64,000 nucleotides of DNA from Lederbergia citrea (GTDB taxonomy: Bacteria; Bacillota; Bacilli; Bacillales; Bacillaceae_C), in assembly GCF_018343525.1 (NCBI RefSeq), contig NZ_JAGYPH010000001.1, positions 1,121,778 to 1,185,777 on the forward strand. The letters run 5' to 3'. A program made the translations under genes and the position numbers. Below the pieces are notes generated by a model. The model ran no database searches. It was not told the origin of the DNA and saw only the letters and a list, made by a program, of their open reading frames with translations. This document shows, piece by piece, positions 54,894 to 63,597 of this stretch; position 1 is the first letter of the stretch, and each line of letters opens with the position of its first letter.

Positions 54894-54920
54894 TCCTTCC
54901 AGTTTGAAAAAAACATAAAA

Positions 54921-54955
54921 AAAGAGCCTCCGTTTAATAAGAAGCTCCTATTGTT
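54921..54955 (-). terminator. Terminator upstream of the ArdC-type gene
   Basis: The minus strand reads AGGAGCTTC, loop, GGAGGCTC (with a U-G pair) and TTTTTTT, ending the transcript that comes from the relaxase side. Confidence 0.55.
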
Positions 54956-54973
54956 CCATCCCGATTTCGTTTT

Positions 54974-55124
54974 TTAATTGTTTAGATTGTACAGATGGCT
55001 TACCGTAATATTTATTAATGCCTTACAATCTTTTCCGTTTAATGGCTCAAAATCCAATTAAATCATTTCCAGTTTATCTATCTTCTCAAAGGTAAGACGT
55101 TCGTTCTATGTCAGCCATCTTCAT
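54974..55124 (-). pseudogene. Small gene with frameshift and stop
   Basis: ATG at 55122-55124 behind GGAGGG. Encodes MKMADIERTSYL then TGA; shifting one base gives EKIDKLEMI, a stop, then LDFEPLNGKDCKALINITVS and an end at 54974. About 50 residues if restored. Unrecognised element-borne small protein. Confidence 0.4.
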
Positions 55125-55224
55125 GCCACCCTCCTAATCTCAAGTGACCTTTTTTATCATATCTGACCTCTATATGTGCTCTTGTGTTTTTATTGGTCAT
55201 AATAAATCACAACATTCCTTGAAA

Positions 55225-55266
55225 AGTAAAAAAGAAAAAAGGACACCTATTATTAAGAAGTCCTTA
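55225..55266 (-). terminator. Terminator about 150 bp after mobL
   Basis: AAGGAC, 15-nt loop, GTCCTT, then TTTTCTTTTTT on the minus strand. Confidence 0.55.
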
Positions 55267-55417
55267 AAAATCGGAAGAGTGTGGAACGGGCTACCCACAC
55301 TAATATTTTATCAATCATACTTGTTTTTAACGTACGGATGAAGTACGCAATATGTTCTATCATATACCAACGAAGTTTCGATTCTCATTTCAATAGCTTA
55401 CCTAATGAAAAAAGTTT

Positions 55418-56614
55418 TTAACGCTCATGCCCATCCAGCGTCCGATCAAATTCTTCATAGTTTCGATCCTTTTGATATTCATGATAAGACTTTCGCATAT
55501 GAAACTGTAAGTTTCGAATGGCACGATCTAAGTTACATTTCGATTGCCACTTTTTCCTATAATATCTTTGATATGATTTCTTTTGATTTTGGAAGAACTC
55601 TTCTTTTTTTACGTATGCTTTCATTTCTGTAAGAACTGCATTACCCATTCGCTTACGTAAATCATCTGATTTTGTCTGTTTGTAATTTTGGTAATTGCTA
55701 CCTTCTCCGTACAACTCTTTCATTAACTCGACTTCATCATCCAACCGCTTTCCTAATTCCTCCATGTCTTTTTTATGATAAGACTTTAAATATACATCTA
55801 CAATTTCATCAATATAAGACCTTGCATCATTGATCGTCTGATAACCGTAGTTCCATTGGCGTTTATCTTCTGGCAGCTTTAACAACGCTTTTTGAAACAA
55901 CCGTTTTGTTTTTCGGAAGTTTGCCAAGTCAACAGTGTTTTCTTTTTTATCATGCACAGCCCCGCGAATGATTTCATTGATTCGATTACGGCTTTCGCTT
56001 CGATCCAATATCATATTAGCTACTTTGGATCTCATTTTATCCAGTGTTCCCTGCTTCCGTTTGGCCCGGTATTGCTCTTCCCACTGGTTACTTTCTTTAT
56101 TAAAAAGTTTTTTCTTTTCTCGGGAAGGAAAAGGCTCTACAGTTGCAACATGAACATGGATATTATCTGTATTATAATGAATGGCTGCTGACCAAACAGC
56201 CGTCTCATTCATTTGTTCAGCATCAAGCATCACATGCATTGCTTCACGAACTACATTCTTTATTTTTGCGTCATCTAGTTCCCCTGTTTTCGAGATGAAT
56301 ATTCCCTTTTTTTCAAGCCAGGCATTATCAAAACTGATTACATCTTGCCACAATGGAGAGCCATTTTGTTCTGCTTTTGTAAAAGCATCCTTTAATTTCA
56401 GCTTCGTATTTTCATCCAATTGATCAGCTTCATTTGTAAAAAGAGAGCCTTGCTTTTCATCATCTTCCATGTAATCCATATACGAATGAAAGACACGAAA
56501 ATCATTTAACTGTTTCGTATCACGATCAATATAATCAACATACTTTTTATATTCCGCAGATCCAGGCATAACAAATTTACTCTTTAAAACGACTCCGGGA
56601 GTCATAAAAAACAC
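55418..56614 (-). CDS. mobL: MobL-family (MOBP-type) relaxase
   Basis: 398 residues. The histidine motif is NTDNIHVHVATVEPF near residue 172; the N-terminal PGSAEYKKYVDYIDRDTKQL contains the conserved Tyr region. The C-terminal half is basic and coiled. It nicks oriT and leads the strand into the recipient. Preceded by two small DNA-binding-type genes in the same direction, with the structured region 57519-57790 upstream as the likely oriT. The stop/start with the 151-aa gene is adjacent (56614/56615). Confidence 0.87.
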   Translation of the reverse strand: MFFMTPGVVLKSKFVMPGSAEYKKYVDYIDRDTKQLNDFRVFHSYMDYMEDDEKQGSLFTNEADQLDENTKLKLKDAFTKAEQNGSPLWQDVISFDNAWLEKKGIFISKTGELDDAKIKNVVREAMHVMLDAEQMNETAVWSAAIHYNTDNIHVHVATVEPFPSREKKKLFNKESNQWEEQYRAKRKQGTLDKMRSKVANMILDRSESRNRINEIIRGAVHDKKENTVDLANFRKTKRLFQKALLKLPEDKRQWNYGYQTINDARSYIDEIVDVYLKSYHKKDMEELGKRLDDEVELMKELYGEGSNYQNYKQTKSDDLRKRMGNAVLTEMKAYVKKEEFFQNQKKSYQRYYRKKWQSKCNLDRAIRNLQFHMRKSYHEYQKDRNYEEFDRTLDGHER

Positions 56615-57070
56615 CTACTTAGTTTGGTCATTATCTTTTTTCCTTTTGCTTTTCCAATCTAATTTCCGCTGCCGGTTATGGGCTATTCGATTTTTCACTA
56701 CCGCTTCAGCTTCTTTCAGTTCTTCCGTCTTATATTTTTCCGTGGTGGCCAATTCTTTAAATTCATTTACAATAAAATAATGGTTCCAAAATTCCAATTG
56801 CATTTGCACATTTCGATCGATCACATTACCAGTCACCTTTATTCTTTTTAAGTCTTCCTGCATATCTAAAAGATTCTCAATCAGTTTTTGATCAACTAAT
56901 TTTTCAATTGCTTCTAACAATGCAACCCGTTCCTTTTCCCGATTCTCAAAAAATTGCTTAACCATTATTTCAATCGCATTTGCTTGAGAGGTATTTTCTT
57001 CAACGGAAAGTTGCTCAATTTTTTGAATGGTATCACTTGTTAAACGGTAACTCTTTTTTAGTTTGGTCAT
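56615..57070 (-). CDS. Relaxosome accessory protein, ribbon-helix-helix-like
   Basis: 151 residues. The N-terminus KKSYRLTSDTIQKIEQLSVE, then NTSQANAIEIMVKQFF, has the strand-helix-helix layout of RHH proteins; the C-terminal part is basic (HNRQRKLDWKSKRKKDNDQ). Overlaps the preceding gene by 4 bp and abuts mobL, so it most likely binds oriT with the relaxase. Confidence 0.7.
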   Translation of the reverse strand: MTKLKKSYRLTSDTIQKIEQLSVEENTSQANAIEIMVKQFFENREKERVALLEAIEKLVDQKLIENLLDMQEDLKRIKVTGNVIDRNVQMQLEFWNHYFIVNEFKELATTEKYKTEELKEAEAVVKNRIAHNRQRKLDWKSKRKKDNDQTK

Positions 57071-57411
57071 ACAACTTCACCTTGATCCGCAACAAAAACT
57101 TTCATATATTCATTGACTTCTTCCTCATTCACTTCCATCATCAACATAAAGATGGATTTCATCCGTTGTATCTCTTTATTATTTTCTTTCATCATATGAA
57201 CATTTCTTTCCAACACCCTGCTAACCATTTTTAATGTCTCTTCAAACCTGTTCCGTTCTTCCAGAAGCACATCCGTATGAGCCAGTTTTTCAATGTGTAA
57301 TTTCAAATATTCATTCCTAGACAACTTCTTTTTCTTTGCCAAATCATCAATCTTTTTCACTGCAACCACATCTATATTTCTTAGAAATACATCCACTTTA
57401 TCTTCCTCCAA
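57067..57411 (-). CDS. Small mobilisation accessory protein (RHH-like)
   Basis: 114 residues. VFLRNIDVVAVKKIDDLAKK followed by KKLSRNEYLKLHIEKLA fits an RHH DNA-binding domain (residues 5-45); the remainder is a helical, coiled-coil-like tail. First gene of the mobilisation operon, directly downstream of the structured non-coding region. Confidence 0.68.
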   Translation of the reverse strand: MEEDKVDVFLRNIDVVAVKKIDDLAKKKKLSRNEYLKLHIEKLAHTDVLLEERNRFEETLKMVSRVLERNVHMMKENNKEIQRMKSIFMLMMEVNEEEVNEYMKVFVADQGEVV

Positions 57412-57518
57412 ACTTCATTTGAATAGTGAGCAGTTGATGCCCGTTTGCAGAGATGAACAATTTTATTTATAGCTCAGTATTGTGTCAGAAGAATAAAATA
57501 AACGGCATCAGGAAACGG

Positions 57519-57790
57519 AAGGAACATGCGGACATAACGCATGTTCCTTTGAAAACAGCCTATTTGAGAGCATGTTGAATGAAAGAAAGAGCATAAGGGA
57601 AAAGTGCTATCACCAATGGTGATAGGTTAGGCAGAGCCTAACTTTTCCGTGATATCGCAGAAAGAAGTAAAATCATACGTTTGTCCGACATTTTCACGTG
57701 GTTTTGTATCATCGGAAATTCAAAATTGCTTATGATATTACAGATATTGTTAAAAACCACACATTTGTCCGACAAGTAAACAGACCAAAA
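57519..57790. other. Structured non-coding region, oriT candidate
   Basis: Three features sit directly upstream of the relaxosome genes. First, a perfect 12-bp hairpin AAGGAACATGCG/CGCATGTTCCTT (57519-57549). Second, a three-way-junction design at 57598-57648: GGAAAA, hairpin CTATCACC-AAT-GGTGATAG, hairpin GTTAGGC-AGA-GCCTAAC, then TTTTCC. Third, two direct repeats TTTGTCCGACA near 57681 and 57764. Inverted repeats next to relaxase genes are typical of oriT. The nick site is not identifiable by eye. Confidence 0.55.
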
Positions 57791-57953
57791 ACAAATGATT
57801 ATCAAGTTAATCCAACTTCTTATCCTCGGATTTTTGTTGTCCAGTTTTCACTTTTTCAGGTAACGATTGTACTTTATTTTGGCATCTTTTTTATCTATAT
57901 TTGTTTGATTCCAATTGATCGATTTGTTTCTCATTTGACTCTGTTTTATTTCC

Positions 57954-58862
57954 TCATCCTGGACGAAGGGATTCTAATTTCCCATACAACTTTTCACGTT
58001 TCTCTTTTAATTTTTCAACATCCTGTTGATGTTCCTCCTGGTCTTTTTTTGCATTTTCAATGGCTTCCTTTTTAGAGGTGATTCGCGTCATAGACTCTTG
58101 TTTTTCTTCTTCCGTTTGATATTCCATATCTATTTCAAGAGCTTTAATTTCTTTTTCGATAGAAGAAATGAGCTTTTGCTGCAACGGCATTTGTTTTTCC
58201 TCTAACGCAGATAATTTCTTCTCCACTTGCTTGATTTCCCGATTGATTAGTTCTTTTTGGTAATCAATAGGCTCTTTTGTTTTTAAGTTTTTGTTTGTTT
58301 TGATCTTACGGTAGTCACCAATAATAACTAATTTTTTTGGCTTTGGTTCCTTATATGCTATTTCATCATCGTCTTGGTCCAAGGTCCCTGACGACTCCAT
58401 TAAAATGGCTTTCATTTCATTCTCTACAATCGCCTGATCTCTTTTTTCTTTCACAAATAATCCAAAGATTCGGTAATTTTTGGGGACTTTCTTAATATGA
58501 ACAATGATATTTGCATCATCTGCGTAAACAACTTTGACAGGATAATCGATCAAGGATTCTTTCTCTTTTGCAGCAAAAGAAAACGTCGGTTTCACCAGAT
58601 CTGATCCAGTATGTTTTGTTGTTATTGAAACTTCCATGAGTTCTTTTCTAGGGTTATATTCCCACTTATTTAGTCTTAAGATTGTCTGTTCCAACCCGTT
58701 TATTTCTGTATGGAAAGGAGATTGCATGATGGAATGATCATCGTACATCCAGAATTTTGACGTAAAAAAAGTGATAAAACAAATGCATATCACAAGTAAC
58801 ATAATGGTATAAACTTTGTTTTCAAGACCCCGTTTCATTTTTATTTTCAAAGAAATTAACAC
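57954..58862 (-). CDS. Membrane-anchored coiled-coil protein of the conjugation module
   Basis: 302 residues. One N-terminal helix (VYTIMLLVICICFITFFTSK, about residues 17-36), an extracytoplasmic beta-rich middle (residues 50-150), and a long Glu/Lys coiled coil from 200 to the end. Start probably internal at MKRGLENKVY. No family recognised; position in the T4SS operon suggests a transfer or surface role. Confidence 0.6.
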   Translation of the reverse strand: MLISLKIKMKRGLENKVYTIMLLVICICFITFFTSKFWMYDDHSIMQSPFHTEINGLEQTILRLNKWEYNPRKELMEVSITTKHTGSDLVKPTFSFAAKEKESLIDYPVKVVYADDANIIVHIKKVPKNYRIFGLFVKEKRDQAIVENEMKAILMESSGTLDQDDDEIAYKEPKPKKLVIIGDYRKIKTNKNLKTKEPIDYQKELINREIKQVEKKLSALEEKQMPLQQKLISSIEKEIKALEIDMEYQTEEEKQESMTRITSKKEAIENAKKDQEEHQQDVEKLKEKREKLYGKLESLRPG

Positions 58863-58874
58863 TCCTTTTTAACA

Positions 58875-59993
58875 CTATTTCTTCCCTAGTAGTTCTTTTA
58901 AATATGGTATCGGATCCACTTGTTTATTGTTAATTCTAATTTCAAAATGCAGATGTTCTCCTCTTGATTCACCAGTGTTTCCTATCTTTCCAACCACCTG
59001 TCCAACCTCCACTTCTGTTCCCTCAGGTATGCCTTTTTCCAGCATGTGACCGTAAAGTGTCCTCATCCCATTCCCATGATCAATAACAACTACATTGCCG
59101 TACCCTCCATACCCACTACCACGCTTCCCAAAAGTTGAGACAACCACTTTCCCATCCATAAATGCGATAATTGCTTTTCCAGAATCATTACCGCCTGCTA
59201 TATCAATACCATTGTGTAAATCACCCCATCGAGGTCCAAAACCCGAGGTAATATTCTTTGTATGAGGGACCGGCCATGCTTTATCACCAGTAACTTCAAC
59301 TTCTCCGACATCTTCACAATTCATAGTAAAGCCACCAAGCTTTTTTGCTATGGACGTTACATTGGGAACCCAATGTTTATTAAGGCCAGTCGGATCATTT
59401 GCCGCACCGATTGGTGCATAGACACTCCCTAATTTATCTATTGTATTTAATCCATCTCGTATAATCCGGTTATATAAAGTGTTAGCCATTGCCCCTAATC
59501 CTTCTTCAATTGAAGCATAATGATACAGCCTTGAACTGCCTGTTGTCGGATCCATTAATCCTCCAGGATTATTTTTTTTCACCATAGCATTGGATGTTCC
59601 AAATCCTGTTTCGTGTAATGCAACCGCCGCAAATAAAACTGGATCAATTCCTTTTTCAGCTGACAAAGAAATGAGGGTTTCATGGCTTCCAGATAATTTC
59701 CCGGCTCCTTTAAAAACGATATCCCATTTCCCTATATCAACCTCTCCTGTTTGGGAACAAGAAAACCCTCCACCTGCTGGTGAGGATTCATTATTTGATG
59801 AGCCGGCTGCTATCCCTACAATAAGAAGGAACAGGACTAACAAAACGACAATAAAAGCAAATCCTGAAAGTCCTAAAATCCCTCCAATCCATAAGGCCAT
59901 CTTTGTTTTCAGAGCTTGACCAATGTGTCGCAAAATACTATCCATATTTTCTTTGGCTGATTCTCTGACTTTATAAAAGTCTTGAGGTGCCAT
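58875..59993 (-). CDS. Bifunctional cell-wall hydrolase (glucosaminidase-like + M23 peptidase)
   Basis: 372 residues. Membrane helix at about 34-62; glucosaminidase-type domain from about 105 to 225 with AAVALHETGFGTSNAMVKKN (catalytic Glu) and NNPGGL; C-terminal M23 domain with NGIDIAGG (His-x3-Asp) and GEHLHFEI (H-x-H). This is the VirB1/CwlT-type enzyme that opens the cell wall for the transfer apparatus in Gram-positive conjugative elements. Outer part faces the wall. Confidence 0.85.
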   Translation of the reverse strand: MAPQDFYKVRESAKENMDSILRHIGQALKTKMALWIGGILGLSGFAFIVVLLVLFLLIVGIAAGSSNNESSPAGGGFSCSQTGEVDIGKWDIVFKGAGKLSGSHETLISLSAEKGIDPVLFAAVALHETGFGTSNAMVKKNNPGGLMDPTTGSSRLYHYASIEEGLGAMANTLYNRIIRDGLNTIDKLGSVYAPIGAANDPTGLNKHWVPNVTSIAKKLGGFTMNCEDVGEVEVTGDKAWPVPHTKNITSGFGPRWGDLHNGIDIAGGNDSGKAIIAFMDGKVVVSTFGKRGSGYGGYGNVVVIDHGNGMRTLYGHMLEKGIPEGTEVEVGQVVGKIGNTGESRGEHLHFEIRINNKQVDPIPYLKELLGKK

Positions 59994-60012
59994 CTCCGCC
60001 CCCTTTCTTGTT

Positions 60013-60654
60013 TCATTGTTTGGTAGATTGATGGTTCTCTTCAGATGGTTCTACCAGTTTATTGACGACCCAACTATTTTTATAAGGCACCACCGCCACA
60101 TAGAATAATTGTGATTGTTTGCCAATAATACTGTCGTTATAGATCACATTCCAAGTTGCAACTACTCCAAATCTCATCTCTTCTTTACTCCCTGGCGAAG
60201 CCGCATGCATTTCCAGTTCAACCACCTTTCGGGAAACTCCATCACCAGGAGGTAATCGTTCTTTTTGTATTTCATTAAAAAAAGACGAACTGGAATATGT
60301 TTTCCATTTCGACTTGTCGGTGTTTTCTTCCAACCATAAAGTTACTATTTTCTCCGCTACTCCCTTTCCTTTTTCTACAGCATCATCACCATGTTTTGAA
60401 GCATATTCCGATTCAAAATTAGGTTCTTCGATAGTTTCACTATCTTCCTCTTCCTTCATTTTTTCCGTTTTTTGAATGGCCGTATCCAGCTCTTTCTCGT
60501 TGATTATTGAATTATTGGGAAAAGCTGTATCTGCAAATGAATCCTGAAATACTGGGTTTCTTTTGCTGCCAATTTGATTGGTTAAAATAATGAAGATAAG
60601 CACAACACCGACGGTAAGCATAATAGCGAACTTTGTTTTCATCGCTTTATCCAC
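60013..60654 (-). CDS. VirB8/TcpC-like conjugation protein
   Basis: 213 residues: one N-terminal helix (FAIMLTVGVVLIFIILTNQ), an acidic linker, and a C-terminal domain from about 95 (VAEKIVTLWLEENTDKSKWK ... SQLFYVAVVPYKNSWVVNKL) with the NTF2-like pattern of VirB8/TcpC. Two bp separate it from virB4, and it precedes the wall hydrolase. Assigned by topology and context. Confidence 0.62.
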   Translation of the reverse strand: MDKAMKTKFAIMLTVGVVLIFIILTNQIGSKRNPVFQDSFADTAFPNNSIINEKELDTAIQKTEKMKEEEDSETIEEPNFESEYASKHGDDAVEKGKGVAEKIVTLWLEENTDKSKWKTYSSSSFFNEIQKERLPPGDGVSRKVVELEMHAASPGSKEEMRFGVVATWNVIYNDSIIGKQSQLFYVAVVPYKNSWVVNKLVEPSEENHQSTKQ

Positions 60655-60656
60655 TT

Positions 60657-62609
60657 CTACATTCCTCCCCGATAGATTGCCAATTCTCCTTCCGAGGCTT
60701 CCACACTAAACAATAAATTTCCTACACTAGTAATCGAAAGCAGGCAATCTCCTTGCTGAAACTGAGGAACTTGAGCAATTTCTGATTCACTCATTTGACC
60801 TTCAAAAATGGTTCTTAATGCATCTAATGTATTTGAATCCTGCTGCATGATGAATTTGTATTGAGTGAGTTCAAACAAGGTACGGATCTTTGTCACTACT
60901 TCCGAATCCGAATGATTCGGAACAAAGTCCCGAATGGATTGACTGGCAAGAAGCAGTCCACCAAAATATTTTCTGGCTTCTCTTGCAAAGTCTGTTAAAA
61001 AGCCTACGGCCAACATATTGTCTGCATTGACCAACCGATAAGCTTCATCAATAATGACCATAAAACGGATGGCATCATCTTCATCAAAGCTCTCATCCTC
61101 ATAAATAGCTTTCATTTGCGGGGCGCCAATTTGAATGAGATTGTCCCAGATGAGTGTTAATGCATTATACATTTGGGCATTAAACACGCTTTTCTCTAAC
61201 CGGGTTAAGTTCCGGATGGAAAAGAAAATCACCTGTTCATTCGTGAATTCCTTTAGAGTTGTATGGCCGTTAAACAGATAGGAGTAGCTATGAACCAAGT
61301 TATCTATCACCAATTCGATTTTTTCTAATCGATTAGCACGGGATACGGATAGTTCGCTCCGAATCATTTTCTTGTCAGGAACTTCATACAATTCATTTCT
61401 TACATATGCTAGGAAATCGCTGAAAATGGGATACGCATCATGCTCCAAGTCTGTTACTCCTGTTGTATGAATTTTTTCTGTAAAACCAAGATATTGATAG
61501 AAAGAACGAAGAATTTTTTTAAATTCCTCTATCTCTTCGGTAGTTGGATTATTTGCTAAAAACTTATAGAATGTGGCTACTTTCGATAAATGCTGCATAA
61601 AACTTAACTCTTCATTTTTATCAAAATCCTCGCCATCCTCTACTCGATAAATTTGTAAAGGATTGATCACTCCATGGCTTCCATCCAAACTGATGCTTTT
61701 GCCGTTCAATGCATCAACAAGTGTGGAAAATTCCCCTGTTACATCAAAACCGCGTATAAAATTTCCACGGCAGGCATTGTCCATTGTCAATTTTTTTAGC
61801 GCTGTAGATTTGCCCGCCCCCATCGTCCCCACTACAACCCCATTATAAAAACGGCGCTTTTTGTCTTTATGAAACAGGTCAAAGAGGACATTTCCACCTG
61901 TGAAAGTAGCACCTAAGTAACTGCCTTTTGGATCATTTAGTTCCGAAAAATGAAAAGGTAATCCAGCTGCAAGGGAAAGAGCAGGAATCCCTTTACCCTC
62001 CCTTTTATTAGGTAAATTCTGCTGTTGATCATACGGCAAAAAGATCGATTGCCATTCCCAACTGGATTCATTTAAAAATATTTGCCCTTTAAAACCGAGG
62101 GAGTTTAATTCCGTTATCACAGATTGAACCCTTTGCTCCATTTCAACGAGCGTTCCAGCATGTACAAACAGACGAAGGTGAATGAGTTTCACTACCTCTC
62201 CCATCTGACTAATTTCCTGATAGAGCCCTTCCAATTCTCTATAGCCGTTTTGAGCATCAATCCGTTCAGAATCATGTTTTGAACTTTGAAAACGAACCTG
62301 TTGTTCCAGCATACTTTTGTTGATAGAGCTGACAGCTTCGTCTTTAACCATTGTTGCTACGTCTTTGATCGTGATTACATCACGCATGGCCATGATTTTT
62401 TCCAACCATAATTCATTTGCCACACTAGGGTAATCCCAAATATGAATACACGTTTCATACCCGTCACCCTTTTGAATGTACTTATCTTTGAAATTAATTC
62501 CACCCATCGGCTGAATGGCGGCTAAGAAGGAAGGATCAAATTTTGGCTGCTCTTCCTTCGTCTTTACAGTTTCTACTTTTTTTCCTTTTATCAATTGCAA
62601 GATCATCAC
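60657..62609 (-). CDS. VirB4-like conjugation ATPase
   Basis: 650 residues from a GTG (ATG one codon later) next to the stop of the upstream gene. Walker A GTMGAGKSTALKKL near residue 265, Walker B FMVIIDEAYRLV near residue 482, and later SQSIRDF. The T4SS motor ATPase on the cytoplasmic face. Its N-terminal domain looks short, and the adjacent 216-aa gene appears to supply the missing part. Confidence 0.88.
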   Translation of the reverse strand: MMILQLIKGKKVETVKTKEEQPKFDPSFLAAIQPMGGINFKDKYIQKGDGYETCIHIWDYPSVANELWLEKIMAMRDVITIKDVATMVKDEAVSSINKSMLEQQVRFQSSKHDSERIDAQNGYRELEGLYQEISQMGEVVKLIHLRLFVHAGTLVEMEQRVQSVITELNSLGFKGQIFLNESSWEWQSIFLPYDQQQNLPNKREGKGIPALSLAAGLPFHFSELNDPKGSYLGATFTGGNVLFDLFHKDKKRRFYNGVVVGTMGAGKSTALKKLTMDNACRGNFIRGFDVTGEFSTLVDALNGKSISLDGSHGVINPLQIYRVEDGEDFDKNEELSFMQHLSKVATFYKFLANNPTTEEIEEFKKILRSFYQYLGFTEKIHTTGVTDLEHDAYPIFSDFLAYVRNELYEVPDKKMIRSELSVSRANRLEKIELVIDNLVHSYSYLFNGHTTLKEFTNEQVIFFSIRNLTRLEKSVFNAQMYNALTLIWDNLIQIGAPQMKAIYEDESFDEDDAIRFMVIIDEAYRLVNADNMLAVGFLTDFAREARKYFGGLLLASQSIRDFVPNHSDSEVVTKIRTLFELTQYKFIMQQDSNTLDALRTIFEGQMSESEIAQVPQFQQGDCLLSITSVGNLLFSVEASEGELAIYRGGM

Positions 62610-63260
62610 CTACAGTTTGGAATTTTGATTGTTCAATATAAAGAGAACGTCTTTTTTCTTTTCCACGGACAATTTTTCTAAAGGAAAGGTCTGCTGCATT
62701 CCTCGAATCAATTGTTTTTTTTGATCATTTAATTGTTCAGGAGTCTCGGCATATAAAAAAAGAAAGAACTCTCGATTGGTACGCTCTTTCTCCAAGTAAC
62801 CCAATTCAAATAATTTTCGCTCAATAAATTGCAAACGCAAAGGATCAATCGTTTTCTCTTTTTTTCTTAACCAATAGGCTTTCTGTTTTTCCGTATTCGC
62901 AGGAAAGTTCAAAGAAACTTCTTTAAAAGCCGGAAAGTAACTTCTTAAAAGCCTAGCTTGGGACAATAACATAAATTGCAAATCTCCATCATTCATGGAG
63001 TATAAATCCTTTGTGGTGATCTGCAAAATGTCCATCACACCGTTTTTCATCAGAAAGTAGCCCTCGTGTATCTGTAAAAAAGGCAGAATCGAAGGGGTTT
63101 GTCTCATTACTTTTACTTTCCTTACTTGTTTCTTTTGTGTTTTTTCACTTCTCTTGAACTTAAAACGCTTCAGCCACTCATTGTTCCTCTTTTGTTTTTT
63201 AGAATAAGCAGGATGAACCATTGATGTAACAACATCTTGTTCTTTTTTCAACTCACCCAT
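62610..63260 (-). CDS. VirB4-associated protein (possible split N-terminal domain)
   Basis: 216 residues, no membrane helix, basic N-terminus (KKQKRNNEWLKRFKFKRSEK). The rest (ILQITTKDLYSMNDGDLQFM, REFFLFLYAETPEQLNDQKK) resembles the N-terminal half of VirB4/TrbE proteins. Its stop touches the virB4 start and its own start overlaps the upstream gene by 8 bp. A gene split in two is usual in some Gram-positive elements. Confidence 0.65.
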   Translation of the reverse strand: MGELKKEQDVVTSMVHPAYSKKQKRNNEWLKRFKFKRSEKTQKKQVRKVKVMRQTPSILPFLQIHEGYFLMKNGVMDILQITTKDLYSMNDGDLQFMLLSQARLLRSYFPAFKEVSLNFPANTEKQKAYWLRKKEKTIDPLRLQFIERKLFELGYLEKERTNREFFLFLYAETPEQLNDQKKQLIRGMQQTFPLEKLSVEKKKDVLFILNNQNSKL

Positions 63261-63597
63261 AGCGTCTATCTATCCTCCCTGTGTCTCTCTTTTTGAAGCA
63301 ATTTTCATTTAAGAGTTTTTGGCTGTCCAATGAGTGATATGTTTGTCTGTTATGTTTAAAAAGCAGATAGAAGGACATATAGTTTTTCATGCCAGGATTG
63401 TTTCTGGACGGTATGACGATCCACAACAGTAAAGCACCACTAACAGTAAAATATGGAACCGTAAATACGCTATGGACCAAATCAAACAACATAGTAAATA
63501 CAAGAAAAAAGCTAACCAACAAAATGATTAGCTCTTTCATTTCCAATCCGAAAAGTTTGGGCTTTGATCTGATTTCTGTAGGTATTTCATACTTCAC
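63253..63597 (-). CDS. PrgI/TcpE-like membrane protein (DUF5592-like)
   Basis: 114 residues from a GTG. Two membrane helices, MKELIILLVSFFLVFTMLFD and VPYFTVSGALLLWIVIPSRN, with a short loop, then a cytoplasmic tail YLLFKHNRQTYHSL. This is the small VirB3-like component next to VirB4. Overlaps the stop of the upstream gene by 3 bp. Confidence 0.72.
   Translation of the reverse strand: MKYEIPTEIRSKPKLFGLEMKELIILLVSFFLVFTMLFDLVHSVFTVPYFTVSGALLLWIVIPSRNNPGMKNYMSFYLLFKHNRQTYHSLDSQKLLNENCFKKRDTGRIDRRYG

Noticed and set aside
57698..58075. 125-codon plus-strand ORF between the oriT candidate and the coiled-coil gene
   Set aside because: Hydrophobic antisense-type composition, overlaps the 3' end of a supported gene, and no RBS.
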